Below are positions 7,976 through 16,208 of a DNA stretch of 33,553 nt, piece after piece (position 1 is the first letter of the stretch; every line of letters begins with the position of its first letter). The position numbers and the translations under genes were made by a program. Source of the stretch: Winogradskyella sp. (lineage in GTDB: Bacteria; Bacteroidota; Bacteroidia; Flavobacteriales; Flavobacteriaceae); contig JABDKL010000160.1 in assembly GCA_013002225.1 (NCBI GenBank), positions 1 through 33,553 of the forward strand. Direction: 5' to 3'. The notes under the pieces are model-generated. The model ran no database searches, was not told the DNA's origin, and saw only the letters and a list, made by a program, of their open reading frames with translations.

Positions 7976-9070
7976 TTAACCATATTCTTCTCCAAAATTG
8001 GCTTTTACATTTTGAAGAACTTGTTTTATACCCTGTTCTTTAGATTTAGGAAAGATAAGTAAAACTTCATCCTTATCTACAATGATATAATCTTTTAAGC
8101 CATCGACAACCACAATTTTATCCTTTCGCGATCTAATCATATTTCCTGATGCGTCTTCAGCTAAAACTTTAGAATTTACAATAGCATTTTCCGCGTCATC
8201 TTTATCTAGTTTATCGTATAGACTTCCCCAGGTTCCTAAGTCATTCCAGTCGAAGGTAGCAGGTATAACAAAAACATTTTCGCTTTTCTCCATTAAAGCA
8301 TAATCCACAGATATGTTATCTGCTTTTGGATAATTTTCTTTAATAAAGTCTTCTTCAAACTCCGTGTTATAAACACTAAAACCGTTTTCGAACAATTTAA
8401 ATAATTCAGGCTGATTATTTTTAAAAGCAGAGATAACGGTCTTTGCACTCCACATAAATATCCCTGCATTCCACAGAAAATTACCTTGATCAATGAAGGA
8501 TTTTGCAGTGTCATAGTTTGGTTTTTCTCTGAATTGATTTACTGACTTTATTTCAGTAGTTGAAGCTTTATCATATTCTATATAACCATAACCCGTATTA
8601 GGAAAAGTCGGTTTAATACCTAAAGTCATTAAGGCATCGTTGGATTCGCAATAATCAAACGCAGTTTTAACATTATCTGAAAAGGCTGTTTCATCCTCGA
8701 TCCAATGATCGCTTGGCGCAACAATCATAACTGCAGCCTCATTTTCTTTTTGAATCTTTAAGGAGGCGTACAAAATACATGGCGCCGTATTACGCATTGC
8801 AGGCTCTAAAACAACCTGGCGCTCAGTAACGCTTGGTAATTGTTCAAAAACCAAATCGTTATAGCGTTCGTTTGTTAGAATAAATATATTTTCTTCTGGG
8901 ATTAGATTAGCCAGGCGATTAAAGGTTTTTTGAATCAATGTTTCTCCAGTACCAAGCATATCGTGAAATTGCTTAGGAAAATCCTGGGTACTTACTGGCC
9001 AAAATCTTGAGCCAACCCCTCCTGCCATTAATATGGCATAATAGTTTTTATTTTTACTTTTCATATTCAT
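7976..9070 (-). CDS. manC: Mannose-1-phosphate guanylyltransferase
   Basis: A 364-residue cytoplasmic nucleotidyltransferase that makes GDP-mannose from mannose-1-phosphate and GTP for surface glycans. The N-terminal nucleotide-binding motif is GGVGSRFWPVS (residues 17-27), followed by PKQFHDMLG. The sugar-phosphate motif FREKPN is present, as are VIVAPSDHWI and FDWNDLGTWGSLYD, all typical of the enzyme. It lacks the phosphomannose isomerase half of the bifunctional proteobacterial enzyme (about 470 residues), which is usual in flavobacteria. Met3 is an equally good start. It lies 4 bases after sprT and 2 bases before the DUF389 gene. Confidence 0.93.
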   Translation of the reverse strand: MNMKSKNKNYYAILMAGGVGSRFWPVSTQDFPKQFHDMLGTGETLIQKTFNRLANLIPEENIFILTNERYNDLVFEQLPSVTERQVVLEPAMRNTAPCILYASLKIQKENEAAVMIVAPSDHWIEDETAFSDNVKTAFDYCESNDALMTLGIKPTFPNTGYGYIEYDKASTTEIKSVNQFREKPNYDTAKSFIDQGNFLWNAGIFMWSAKTVISAFKNNQPELFKLFENGFSVYNTEFEEDFIKENYPKADNISVDYALMEKSENVFVIPATFDWNDLGTWGSLYDKLDKDDAENAIVNSKVLAEDASGNMIRSRKDKIVVVDGLKDYIIVDKDEVLLIFPKSKEQGIKQVLQNVKANFGEEYG

Positions 9071-9074
9071 GTAT

Positions 9075-9671
9075 CTATTCTAAAACGTCCACTTCTGCAT
9101 TAGGGTTGAAAAGATAAATTTTTCCTGTATTTATCTCAACACATTCGTATCGTTTTCTAAGTTTATTTCCTTTTTTAAAAACTCTACCATTATAGAGCTT
9201 AAAACTTTGACCCAAAGATAATTCAAATACAAAGCTTTTGTTATTAGGTTCGTTAAATTGCTTTAAGGCTAAGGCGAGTTGCGTATCTGTGTCGCTGGAA
9301 GCCTTCGGATTTTTAAAGTGTTTTGCTAAAATTGGCAAAAGTTCTAATGGAAAAATATCTGGTCTTAGAAATGGCAACATTAAATGCTGAAATGTTTGCT
9401 TCCATTCCTTTCCATGTGGTTTTATAAGCAATCCATAAATTTTATACGCTTTATAATGAGCGACCTCATGTAAGAGAGTGATCAAAAATCTATATGGGTT
9501 TAAATTTGAGTTTACCGTAATTTGGTGAGCGCCATTAGCAAATTTTCTATAATCACCATGGCGCGTTTTTCGTTCGCGCTTTACCTTAATTATTAAATTA
9601 TCAACTGCCAATAAGTGCTGTATTTGCGCAATAGCATTTTCTGGGATATACTTTAAATATTCGGCTCGCAT
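9075..9671 (-). CDS. SprT-like zinc metalloprotease
   Basis: A 198-residue SprT-domain protein. The zinc-binding HEXXH motif is LLHEVAHYKAY (His68, Glu69, His72), and the downstream PHGKEWKQTF (His86) supplies the expected third ligand and helix. In the wider family SprT/Spartan proteins cut DNA-bound proteins, but the bacterial role is unproven. The C-terminal region (about residues 150-198), where many SprT proteins carry a four-cysteine zinc ribbon, has only one cysteine, so the ribbon is missing. It is the first gene of the operon with manC and the DUF389 gene. A TATTTTTG at 9676-9683 lies so close to the ATG that the transcript could be leaderless if it is a real -7 element. Confidence 0.82.
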   Translation of the reverse strand: MRAEYLKYIPENAIAQIQHLLAVDNLIIKVKRERKTRHGDYRKFANGAHQITVNSNLNPYRFLITLLHEVAHYKAYKIYGLLIKPHGKEWKQTFQHLMLPFLRPDIFPLELLPILAKHFKNPKASSDTDTQLALALKQFNEPNNKSFVFELSLGQSFKLYNGRVFKKGNKLRKRYECVEINTGKIYLFNPNAEVDVLE

Positions 9672-9838
9672 CGGTGCAAAAATAAAAGTAAATTTTACAA
9701 GTCTTACTTTTTTTTCACTTCTTATAATGGAAATAAAAACTAGGTCGTAAAAAAAATAACCACTGGTAAATAAATAAATTCTCCATTTTATTTTATAACA
9801 ACTTTTTAATAAATTAAACCTATCAAAAAATTTACATT
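9672..9838. promoter_or_regulatory. Divergent spacer between sprT-like gene and cbpA
   Basis: A very AT-rich 167-base spacer that must hold the promoters for both divergent transcripts. On the minus strand TATTTTTG at 9676-9683 matches the -7 consensus, but the -33 position is poor. I could not choose a promoter for cbpA. No heat-shock CIRCE-type inverted repeat was seen, and no small ORF is supported. Confidence 0.4.
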
Positions 9839-10753
9839 ATGGCGTTTATAGATTATTATAAAATTCTTGGACTTAAAAAGGATGCTACAAAATCTGAGAT
9901 TAAGAAGGCCTATCGTAAAATGGCAAGAAAATATCACCCAGATCTAAATCCAAATGATAAACAAGCCGAAATTAAATTTAAACAGATAAATGAAGCCAAT
10001 GAGGTATTAAGTAATGATGATAATCGTAAAAAATACGACAAATACGGCGAGCACTGGAAAGACGGAGAAGCTTATGAAAGCGCAAAACAAAATCAACAAG
10101 CACAACAGCAATATCGTCGTTCATCCAGCTTTGAAGGGTTTGATCAGTTTGGTGATGGTGCCCAGTATTCTGATTTTTTCGAATCTATGTTTGGCAGCGG
10201 CTTTACAGGTAGAGGTAAAAGTAACGCCAAATTTAGAGGTCAGGATTATAATGCACAGCTTCAACTTAACTTAACAGATGTGTTTACACCGCAACAACAA
10301 GTTCTTACTGTAAATGGTAAAAATATTAGACTTACGATTCCTGCAGGTGTTGTTAATGGCCAGACTATTAAAATAAAAGGAAAAGGAGGGAAAGGGTTAA
10401 ATGGCGGCCCCAATGGAGACTTATATATTGAGTTTAAAATTAATAATAACACCTCATTTAAACGTGATGGTAATAACCTATATACTACTCAAGATATTAG
10501 TCTTTACACTGCTGTGTTAGGTGGAGATTTAACGATTAAAACCCTGGACGGAAAAGTGAAATTATCAGTAAAGCCTTTTACTCAAAACAACACTACTGTT
10601 AAGTTAAAAGGTAAAGGGTTTCCTAAATATAAAGAAGACAATAAGTTTGGAGACTTGTTTATAACTTATAATGTTGTTCTTCCAACTAAACTTAGTACCG
10701 AAGAAAAAGAACTATTTGAAAAATTAGCAAAATTACAAGATCATGATAAATAA
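9839..10753 (+). CDS. cbpA: DnaJ-type co-chaperone (type II J-protein)
   Basis: A 304-residue J-domain protein that would stimulate DnaK ATPase. The J domain spans residues 4-70 with the HPD motif at 33-35 (KYHPDLNPN). A Gln/Ser/Gly-rich linker (about 80-125) leads to the two-lobed C-terminal substrate-binding domain ([26 protein letters not shown]). The cysteine-rich zinc finger of true DnaJ is absent and the protein is about 70 residues shorter, which makes it the CbpA type. The next gene, cbpM, overlaps by 11 bases and encodes the family's known modulator, which supports the CbpA assignment over DnaJ. Confidence 0.9.
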   Translation: MAFIDYYKILGLKKDATKSEIKKAYRKMARKYHPDLNPNDKQAEIKFKQINEANEVLSNDDNRKKYDKYGEHWKDGEAYESAKQNQQAQQQYRRSSSFEGFDQFGDGAQYSDFFESMFGSGFTGRGKSNAKFRGQDYNAQLQLNLTDVFTPQQQVLTVNGKNIRLTIPAGVVNGQTIKIKGKGGKGLNGGPNGDLYIEFKINNNTSFKRDGNNLYTTQDISLYTAVLGGDLTIKTLDGKVKLSVKPFTQNNTTVKLKGKGFPKYKEDNKFGDLFITYNVVLPTKLSTEEKELFEKLAKLQDHDK

Positions 10754-11033
10754 GCAATATATCGCGCTGCCAGACTTGTGCACCCATTATGAATTAGAGA
10801 TGACGTTTTTTGATGACCTTCAAGACTATGGGCTTATTGAAATTGTATCAATAGAAAAAACAAACTGTATACATTACGACCATATAAGTAATCTCGAAAG
10901 AATAATTAGATTAAATCAGGAACTAAATTTAAATTTTGAAGGTATTGATACCGTTATAAACCTTCTAAATAAAATTGATGCCTTACAAGAAGAACTTAAT
11001 AATACCAGAAATCGACTACGACGTTTTGAATGA
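10743..11033 (+). CDS. cbpM: CbpM-like chaperone modulator (MerR-type fold)
   Basis: A 96-residue protein with a degenerate MerR-like helix-turn-helix at the N-terminus ([20 protein letters not shown], about 13-32) and a long helical C-terminus ([20 protein letters not shown]) that should form a coiled coil. CbpM binds the J domain of CbpA and inhibits its action on DnaK. Size, fold and the 11-base overlap with cbpA all fit. Sequence identity to the proteobacterial protein cannot be judged here, so it could also be called a MerR-family modulator of unknown target. Confidence 0.78.
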   Translation: MINKQYIALPDLCTHYELEMTFFDDLQDYGLIEIVSIEKTNCIHYDHISNLERIIRLNQELNLNFEGIDTVINLLNKIDALQEELNNTRNRLRRFE

Positions 11034-11044
11034 AACTTTAACAT

Positions 11045-11728
11045 TTAAGGCGTTGAATTTGAAACCTGTAAAATCTTTCCGTTATACAAGGCGTTACCCG
11101 TTAATGCAAATTCTTTAATATAGGTTGCCATTTGCTCAGCTGTTGTTTGTGCCTCATAATCTGGAAATGCCTCTTTCAACATCTCTGTTTGAACAGCTCC
11201 TAATGCTAATACATTAAATTGAGGCCCCGATTCCTTATACTCTTCTGCAAGTAATTCGGTTAATGTAATTACAGCAGCTTTACTAGAACTATATGCTGCA
11301 AGACCAGGAAACTTCATACTTCCCTGAATACCACCCATAGAACTTATAGTTACTACATGACTATCATGCTTCATAAAAGGTAAAACTATTCGCGTCATTT
11401 CTGAAACACCAAATACGTTTGTCTCATACACCTTACTAAAATCCTTAAAATTTGTATCAGCAAAAGGCTTATTGAGCAACATTCCCGCATTATTAATGAG
11501 TATATCTACTTGTTCCCATTCGTTTTGAATAAATTCTTCAACCTTCCGATAGTCCTCTTTTTTACATAAATCAAACGCAAAAGAAGCGATATTATCGTAC
11601 TGTAGATTAGATACAGGTTTTGCATTACGCGACAAGGCTAGTACTCTATGACCTTGATTTGCGAATAAATGCACGAGTTCAAATCCTATACCTCGACTTG
11701 TTCCTGTTATTATAACATTTTTACTCAT
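11045..11728 (-). CDS. Short-chain dehydrogenase/reductase
   Basis: A 227-residue classical SDR with an NAD(P)-binding Rossmann fold. The glycine motif is TGTSRGIGFE (residues 9-18), the NNAG motif is at 79-82, and the catalytic residues are Ser130 (TISSMGG) with Tyr146 and Lys150 in AYSSSKAA. An arginine after the first strand region (ALSRNAK) suggests NADPH preference. The substrate is unknown. The start overlaps the end of the M28 peptidase gene by 8 bases, so the two are translationally coupled although their functions look unrelated. No membrane segment or signal is present, so it is cytoplasmic. Confidence 0.88.
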   Translation of the reverse strand: MSKNVIITGTSRGIGFELVHLFANQGHRVLALSRNAKPVSNLQYDNIASFAFDLCKKEDYRKVEEFIQNEWEQVDILINNAGMLLNKPFADTNFKDFSKVYETNVFGVSEMTRIVLPFMKHDSHVVTISSMGGIQGSMKFPGLAAYSSSKAAVITLTELLAEEYKESGPQFNVLALGAVQTEMLKEAFPDYEAQTTAEQMATYIKEFALTGNALYNGKILQVSNSTP

Positions 11729-12773
11729 TTTTTAAAATAACTTCTTTATTTGGAGCATTCATCATTCCCTCTAAGGCAGGGATCATTTTATTGATAAAAT
11801 TTGCCATATGATCATAATTCATCTTATCTGCTTCATCATCCACGTGATGATAATAGTCGAAGTTAGAAAAATCGAATGTTGATATCGCATGAGCGGGAAT
11901 TTTTAGAGCATTATAAAACGGAAAATTATCTGAACGCATAAATAAATTCATAGCTTTAGCTTGATCAAAAAATCCAATAATATCCTCTTTGGCATATTTG
12001 TTTAAAGTCTCTGCAAAATTTGAGCGCTCATAACCACTCATATATGCCACCGTTTTATCGGCAGCTCTTGGCACGCCTATCATCTCAAAATTAATCATTG
12101 TATACGCATCAATTCCAACATTACTTAGGCGCTTTGCAAGATGACGAGATCCTCTTAATCCCATTTCTTCAGCAGAGAATAAGGTGATCAATATACTACG
12201 TTTATTAGTTTTGGATTTTGCAAAATATTTACCGATTTCCATTGCAGCAATCGTACCAGAAGCATCATCATTGGCACCATTGGCGATAGAATCTCCATTA
12301 ACCTCCTTCCCAAAGCCTATATGATCGTAATGACCACCCAGAATAATATACTCTTTTTTTAATAATGGATCTACTCCTTCAATAAGGCCAACAATATTAA
12401 ATCCTTTAACTAATGGAGCATCCTCACCGGATTTTGCTGCTCTCGAATTTTCGAATTCAAAATTATCCCTGTAAGTTTCAAAATATGGTTGTATTCCATT
12501 ACTATGCATGAAGTTTTCAATATACCTGGCTGCTTTTTCTATGCCTTCGGTACCTGTAGCTCTACCCTCTAGTTCATCAGATGCTAAGTATTCCATACTA
12601 TTCTTCACATCGTCCTTACTAACATATGGGATTGACACAATTGGAGCAATGATGACTTCCTCAGGTAATTGTGAATTATTCTCCTGATTTGTAGTTTTAG
12701 GTTCTACAATTTTTTGACTAGTGTTACACGCATAAAAAATGATAACGAATAGTATTAAAAGGGTTTGTCTCAT
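11721..12773 (-). CDS. M28 family metallopeptidase, lipoprotein
   Basis: A 350-residue secreted zinc peptidase of the M28 (aminopeptidase Y/S) family. It begins with a lipoprotein signal (ILFVIIFYAC, Cys16), followed by a low-complexity linker and the peptidase domain from about residue 53. Co-catalytic metal ligands are recognisable: His148 in GGHYDHIGFG, Asp169 or 170 in GANDDASGT, Glu202/203 in FSAEEMGLRGSR, an acidic residue in INFEMIG, and a histidine in DYYHHVDDEADKM. In the position where most members have Asp (NLDMIG type) this protein has Glu230, a conservative change. It follows the pdhC terminator and overlaps the SDR gene by 8 bases. Confidence 0.88.
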   Translation of the reverse strand: MRQTLLILFVIIFYACNTSQKIVEPKTTNQENNSQLPEEVIIAPIVSIPYVSKDDVKNSMEYLASDELEGRATGTEGIEKAARYIENFMHSNGIQPYFETYRDNFEFENSRAAKSGEDAPLVKGFNIVGLIEGVDPLLKKEYIILGGHYDHIGFGKEVNGDSIANGANDDASGTIAAMEIGKYFAKSKTNKRSILITLFSAEEMGLRGSRHLAKRLSNVGIDAYTMINFEMIGVPRAADKTVAYMSGYERSNFAETLNKYAKEDIIGFFDQAKAMNLFMRSDNFPFYNALKIPAHAISTFDFSNFDYYHHVDDEADKMNYDHMANFINKMIPALEGMMNAPNKEVILKNE

Positions 12774-12798
12774 AGCTATATAATTTAGGCTTAAAGAT

Positions 12799-12834
12799 AA
12801 AAAACCTATTTCTAAAACTAGAAATAGGTTTTTT
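12799..12834 (-). terminator. Strong intrinsic terminator after pdhC
   Basis: Perfect 16-base inverted repeat with arms 12799-12814 and 12819-12834 and a 4-base loop. Each arm contains CCTATTTCTA or its complement and ends in a six-base A or T run, so the structure can stop transcription in both directions. On the minus strand it lies 25 bases after the pdhC stop and separates pdhA-pdhC from the M28-SDR unit. Confidence 0.85.
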
Positions 12835-12859
12835 AATTTATAATTTATTTAATTGTAAA

Positions 12860-14530
12860 TTAAACCAGCATTGTCACCGGATTTTCTATATAACCTTTAA
12901 GCGTTTGAAGAAATTGAGCTCCCGTGGCGCCATCTACAGTTCTATGATCGCAGGCTAACGTAAGCTTCATAGTATTTCCAGGAACCACAACTCCATCTTT
13001 AATTACAGGTTTGGAAACAATAGACCCAACCGATAATATAGCAGAATTAGGTTGATTTATAATCGATGTAAAACTTTCGATCCCAAACATCCCTAAATTA
13101 GAAATGGTAAAAGTACTTCCTTCCATTTCGTCTAAGGCTAATTTTTTATTTCTAGCCTTAACTGCAAACTCTTTTACAGCAGATCCGATTTGAGTTAAGC
13201 TTTGCTCGTTTGCAAATTTAACTACTGGCACTAATAAACCATCCGGAACAGCAACAGCGACTCCAATATGCACGTGATTGTTTAATTGCATTCTATCATC
13301 AAACCACTGTGAGTTCACCTGTGGGTGCTGACGTAAAGCCAATGCACATGCCTTCACTATCATATCATTATACGAAATCTTAGTATCTGGAAGTGAATTA
13401 TATTGTGCTCTAAAAGCCATTGCATTCTCCATATCAAACTCCACATTTAAGTAATAATGAGGTGCAGTAAACTTAGATTTCGCTAAATTCTTGGCAATAG
13501 CTTTACGCATATTTGAGTTAGGCACTTCATCAAAATCTTCCTGACCTGACGGTATAAATTTAGCGGCGGAAGCAGATTGCTGATTTGGAGTAAAGTTTTC
13601 AATATCCTTTTTAACAATACGACCGTTATCGCCTGTACCGTTAACTTGAGACAAATTTATTCCCTTTTCCTCTGCCATTTTTTTAGCTAAAGGAGAAACA
13701 AAAACGCGTTCGTTTGCAGATACATTAGCTGAAGGTTTTGATTCCTGAACCTTACTTGCTTGAGGTGCTACGGGTTCCTTTTTAGGTGCCTCTTTTTTAG
13801 CTTCTTCTTTCTTAGCTTCAGGTTGTTCTGATTGCTTAGGTTCTTCGCTATCTATTTTAAAATTTTTAGCAATACTTGTTACATCAGTTCCTTTAGGTCC
13901 AATGATTGCTAAAAGCGCATCAACTTTTGCCGTATCGCCCTCTTCTAATCCTATATGCAATAAATTTCCGGATTGAAAGGATTCGAATTCCATAGTGGCC
14001 TTATCGGTTTCGATTTCAGCTAAGATGTCTCCTTCTTCTACCTCATCTCCTACTTTTTTCAACCAGGCAGCAACCGTACCTTCTTCCATGGTATCACTTA
14101 ACCTAGGCATTGTTACAACAGTCACACCTTCCGGAAGCGCCTCATTATCTGCAGATTCCGTAACACTACTTTCATCCGATGATTCATGCTTCTGGTTGGC
14201 TGTCTCTGTATTAGAATCTTCTGCAGAGTCGTTCTGCTCATCCGATGTGGAATCTGCTGATGCTCCATTAAGTAAATCCGATATATCTTCTCCTTCTTCT
14301 CCTATTATTGCCAACAACTCGTCTACTTTGGTCGTTTCACCTTCCTCAATACCGATATGCAAAAGCGTACCTTCGTGGAAAGATTCGAACTCCATTGTTG
14401 CTTTGTCTGTTTCAATTTCGGCTAGAATATCTCCTTCTTCAATTTTATCACCAACTTTTTTTAACCAAGATGCAACGGTACCTTCTTCCATGGTATCGCT
14501 CAAACGTGGCATATTAATTACTTCTGCCAT
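12860..14530 (-). CDS. pdhC: Pyruvate dehydrogenase E2, dihydrolipoamide acetyltransferase
   Basis: A 556-residue core subunit of the pyruvate dehydrogenase complex, which moves the acetyl group from lipoate to CoA. It has two N-terminal lipoyl domains (about residues 1-77 and 136-211) with lipoylated lysines Lys43 and Lys177 in identical IETDKATMEFESF contexts. These are separated by Ser/Asp/Glu-rich linkers, and a Lys/Glu/Pro/Ala linker follows. A peripheral-subunit-binding domain (VFVSPLAKKMAEEKGI, about 276-312) and the catalytic domain complete it. The active-site His529 is in ACDHRTVDGATG. It lies 3 bases after pdhA. E1 beta and E3 are not in the window, as is usual in this phylum. The two lipoyl domains distinguish it from typical 2-oxoglutarate dehydrogenase E2, which has one. 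Confidence 0.95.
   Translation of the reverse strand: MAEVINMPRLSDTMEEGTVASWLKKVGDKIEEGDILAEIETDKATMEFESFHEGTLLHIGIEEGETTKVDELLAIIGEEGEDISDLLNGASADSTSDEQNDSAEDSNTETANQKHESSDESSVTESADNEALPEGVTVVTMPRLSDTMEEGTVAAWLKKVGDEVEEGDILAEIETDKATMEFESFQSGNLLHIGLEEGDTAKVDALLAIIGPKGTDVTSIAKNFKIDSEEPKQSEQPEAKKEEAKKEAPKKEPVAPQASKVQESKPSANVSANERVFVSPLAKKMAEEKGINLSQVNGTGDNGRIVKKDIENFTPNQQSASAAKFIPSGQEDFDEVPNSNMRKAIAKNLAKSKFTAPHYYLNVEFDMENAMAFRAQYNSLPDTKISYNDMIVKACALALRQHPQVNSQWFDDRMQLNNHVHIGVAVAVPDGLLVPVVKFANEQSLTQIGSAVKEFAVKARNKKLALDEMEGSTFTISNLGMFGIESFTSIINQPNSAILSVGSIVSKPVIKDGVVVPGNTMKLTLACDHRTVDGATGAQFLQTLKGYIENPVTMLV
13898..14530 (-). repeat. Duplicated lipoyl-domain coding repeat inside pdhC
   Basis: The segments 14300-14530 and 13898-14125 encode the two lipoyl domains. 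Their proteins align at a constant offset of 134 residues and are nearly identical through MPRLSDTMEEGTVA and ETDKATMEFESF. The DNA has diverged at many third positions, so the duplication is old and both copies are under protein-level constraint. Confidence 0.8.
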
Positions 14531-14533
14531 AGC

Positions 14534-15535
14534 TTACTTAATTTTATGGTCTATAAATGGATAATCGTTTTGCTCGTAAACCACATCGTACATGACGCTT
14601 TTTTCTGGATAAGGCGATTCATCTGCAAATTTTTCACATTCCGAAACTTTCGCTTTAACGCGTTTATCAATAGCTTTTAAGTCGGCTTCAGTTGCATATT
14701 TTTTATCGAGAATTACATCCTTTACCTGTGTAATAGGATCAATCTTTTTATATTCTGCAACCTCATCTTTAGTTCTGTAATGTTGTGCATCAGACATAGA
14801 GTGCCCTCTGTATCGGTAGGTTTTTAATTCTAAGAAAGTTGGACCACCTCCTTTTCGAGCACGCTGAATAGCCTCGTCAAAGGCCTCGGCAACTTTTACC
14901 GGGTTCATACCATCTACTGGTCCACATGGCATTTCGTACCCCAAACCTAATTTCCATATTTCAGAATGGTTTGCTGTACGCTCAACAGATGTACCCATGG
15001 CATAACCGTTGTTTTCACAAACAAAAACTACGGGTAAATTCCATAACATTGCTAAGTTAAACGTTTCGTGAAGTGAACCTTGACGAGCCGCACCATCACC
15101 AAAGCAACACAATGTTACCGCATCACTATCGTGATACTTATCCCCAAATGCAATACCAGCTCCCAAAGGTATTTGTCCACCGACAATTCCATGACCACCA
15201 TAAAAACGATGCTCTTTTGAGAATATGTGCATTGAACCTCCAAGTCCTTGAGAGGTACCAGTAGCTTTACCATATAGCTCTGCCATGACACGTTTTGGAT
15301 CGACTCCCATACCAATAGGTTGTACATGATTACGATATGCCGTAATCATTTTGTCTTTCGTTAAATCCATTGCATGTAATGCGCCAGCTAAAACTGCTTC
15401 CTGCCCATTATAGAGGTGTAGAAATCCTCTAACTTTTTGTTGAATATAAACTGCTGCTAATTTGTCTTCAAATTTACGCCAAAACAGCATATCCTCATAC
15501 CACTTAAGGTAAACTTCTTTTGTTACTTTTTGCAT
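14534..15535 (-). CDS. pdhA: Pyruvate dehydrogenase E1 component, alpha subunit
   Basis: A 333-residue thiamine-diphosphate-dependent subunit which, with E1 beta, decarboxylates pyruvate and acetylates the E2 lipoyl groups. The thiamine diphosphate motif begins at GDGAARQGS (146 onward) and ends at ENNGYAM (NN 175-176). The loop YRYRGHSMSDAQHYRTKDE and the GGHGIVGGQIPLGAG segment are typical of pyruvate-specific E1 alpha. Length is normal. It is the first gene of the pdhA-pdhC transcript, and a good consensus promoter lies 30-61 bases upstream. The E1 beta gene is not adjacent. Confidence 0.95.
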   Translation of the reverse strand: MQKVTKEVYLKWYEDMLFWRKFEDKLAAVYIQQKVRGFLHLYNGQEAVLAGALHAMDLTKDKMITAYRNHVQPIGMGVDPKRVMAELYGKATGTSQGLGGSMHIFSKEHRFYGGHGIVGGQIPLGAGIAFGDKYHDSDAVTLCCFGDGAARQGSLHETFNLAMLWNLPVVFVCENNGYAMGTSVERTANHSEIWKLGLGYEMPCGPVDGMNPVKVAEAFDEAIQRARKGGGPTFLELKTYRYRGHSMSDAQHYRTKDEVAEYKKIDPITQVKDVILDKKYATEADLKAIDKRVKAKVSECEKFADESPYPEKSVMYDVVYEQNDYPFIDHKIK

Positions 15536-15564
15536 TCTTTGATTAGTTCTATTAATCCGAATAA

Positions 15565-15596
15565 CAAAAATAACACATTACAAAATAATGAAGAAA
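15565..15596 (-). promoter_or_regulatory. Promoter of pdhA-pdhC
   Basis: On the minus strand TTTC (15593-15596) is followed after 20 bases by TATTTTTG (15565-15572). This is a full match to the Bacteroidota -7 element and three of four at -33. The predicted start of transcription is near 15558, leaving a leader of about 23 bases. Confidence 0.55.
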
Positions 15597-15647
15597 CTGT
15601 AATTCGTAAAAAAATTAAGGATTACTGATTATCTTACAACGAAAATG

Positions 15648-16130
15648 CTATAATACTGAATTATCAAAAAGTAGTGGTAAAAGGTTGGCCAGGGATTCAG
15701 ATTTAACCACTTTACCTTTGGCTCCCATAAAGTAAATTTCGATGGGTTGTTTTTGTTTAATTTCGTACTCAGCAATAGCTTGTCTACATGAGCCACAAGG
15801 TGGAATTGGCTTATCCGTAACCTGATTTTGAGATGAAGCCGAAATCGCCATTTTCAATATTTTAGCCTTTGGATATTTGGCCCCAGAATAATAAATGGCT
15901 GTCCGCTCTGCACATAAACCTGAAGGGTATGACGCATTTTCCTGGTTACTACCTATTATAACCTCATTATTATCTAGCTGTAACGCTGCGCCAACGTTGA
16001 ATTTTGAATAGGGTGCATAGGCATTTTCTCGAGCCTCAATAGCCTTATTCATAAGGTCCTTAATATCTGTAGAAAGCTCCTCAATACTATCGTATACCTG
16101 AAGCGTAGTCCCTATTGTAATTTCATTCAT
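15648..16130 (-). CDS. cdd: Cytidine deaminase
   Basis: A 160-residue zinc enzyme of pyrimidine salvage that converts cytidine and deoxycytidine to uridine and deoxyuridine. The catalytic zinc site is complete: Cys73 and Glu75 in GLCAERTAI, and Cys112 and Cys115 in PPCGSCRQA. The substrate-binding segment APYSKFNVGAAL (39-50) is also present. About 20 extra N-terminal residues precede the usual start of the homotetrameric form (about 130 residues); a short N-terminal extension like this is not rare. It lies between the porV terminator and the pdhA promoter, apparently as a single gene. Confidence 0.93.
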   Translation of the reverse strand: MNEITIGTTLQVYDSIEELSTDIKDLMNKAIEARENAYAPYSKFNVGAALQLDNNEVIIGSNQENASYPSGLCAERTAIYYSGAKYPKAKILKMAISASSQNQVTDKPIPPCGSCRQAIAEYEIKQKQPIEIYFMGAKGKVVKSESLANLLPLLFDNSVL

Positions 16131-16151
16131 GCGGTTAATTCTATTTTAGAC

Positions 16152-16184
16152 AAAAAAACTATTGCCTTTGAGAACAATAGTTTT
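16152..16184 (-). terminator. Intrinsic terminator after porV
   Basis: Perfect 10-base stem with arms 16155-16164 and 16175-16184 (minus strand AAAACTATTG and CAATAGTTTT) and a 10-base loop, continued by a run of seven T on the minus strand. It stands 25 bases after the porV stop and before cdd. Confidence 0.75.
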
Positions 16185-16208
16185 AATATAACTTATTTAT
16201 ATAATATT

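Noticed and set aside
7558-8043. A 161-codon open frame on the plus strand across the DUF389/manC junction
   Set aside because: It is opposite two well-supported coding genes and shows no recognisable domain.
10014-10274. An 86-codon plus-strand frame inside cbpA
   Set aside because: It overlaps the J domain and linker of cbpA in another frame and has no support.
13995-14564. A 189-codon open frame antisense to the E2 lipoyl domains
   Set aside because: It is serine-rich and internally repeated only because the lipoyl domains on the other strand are repeated.
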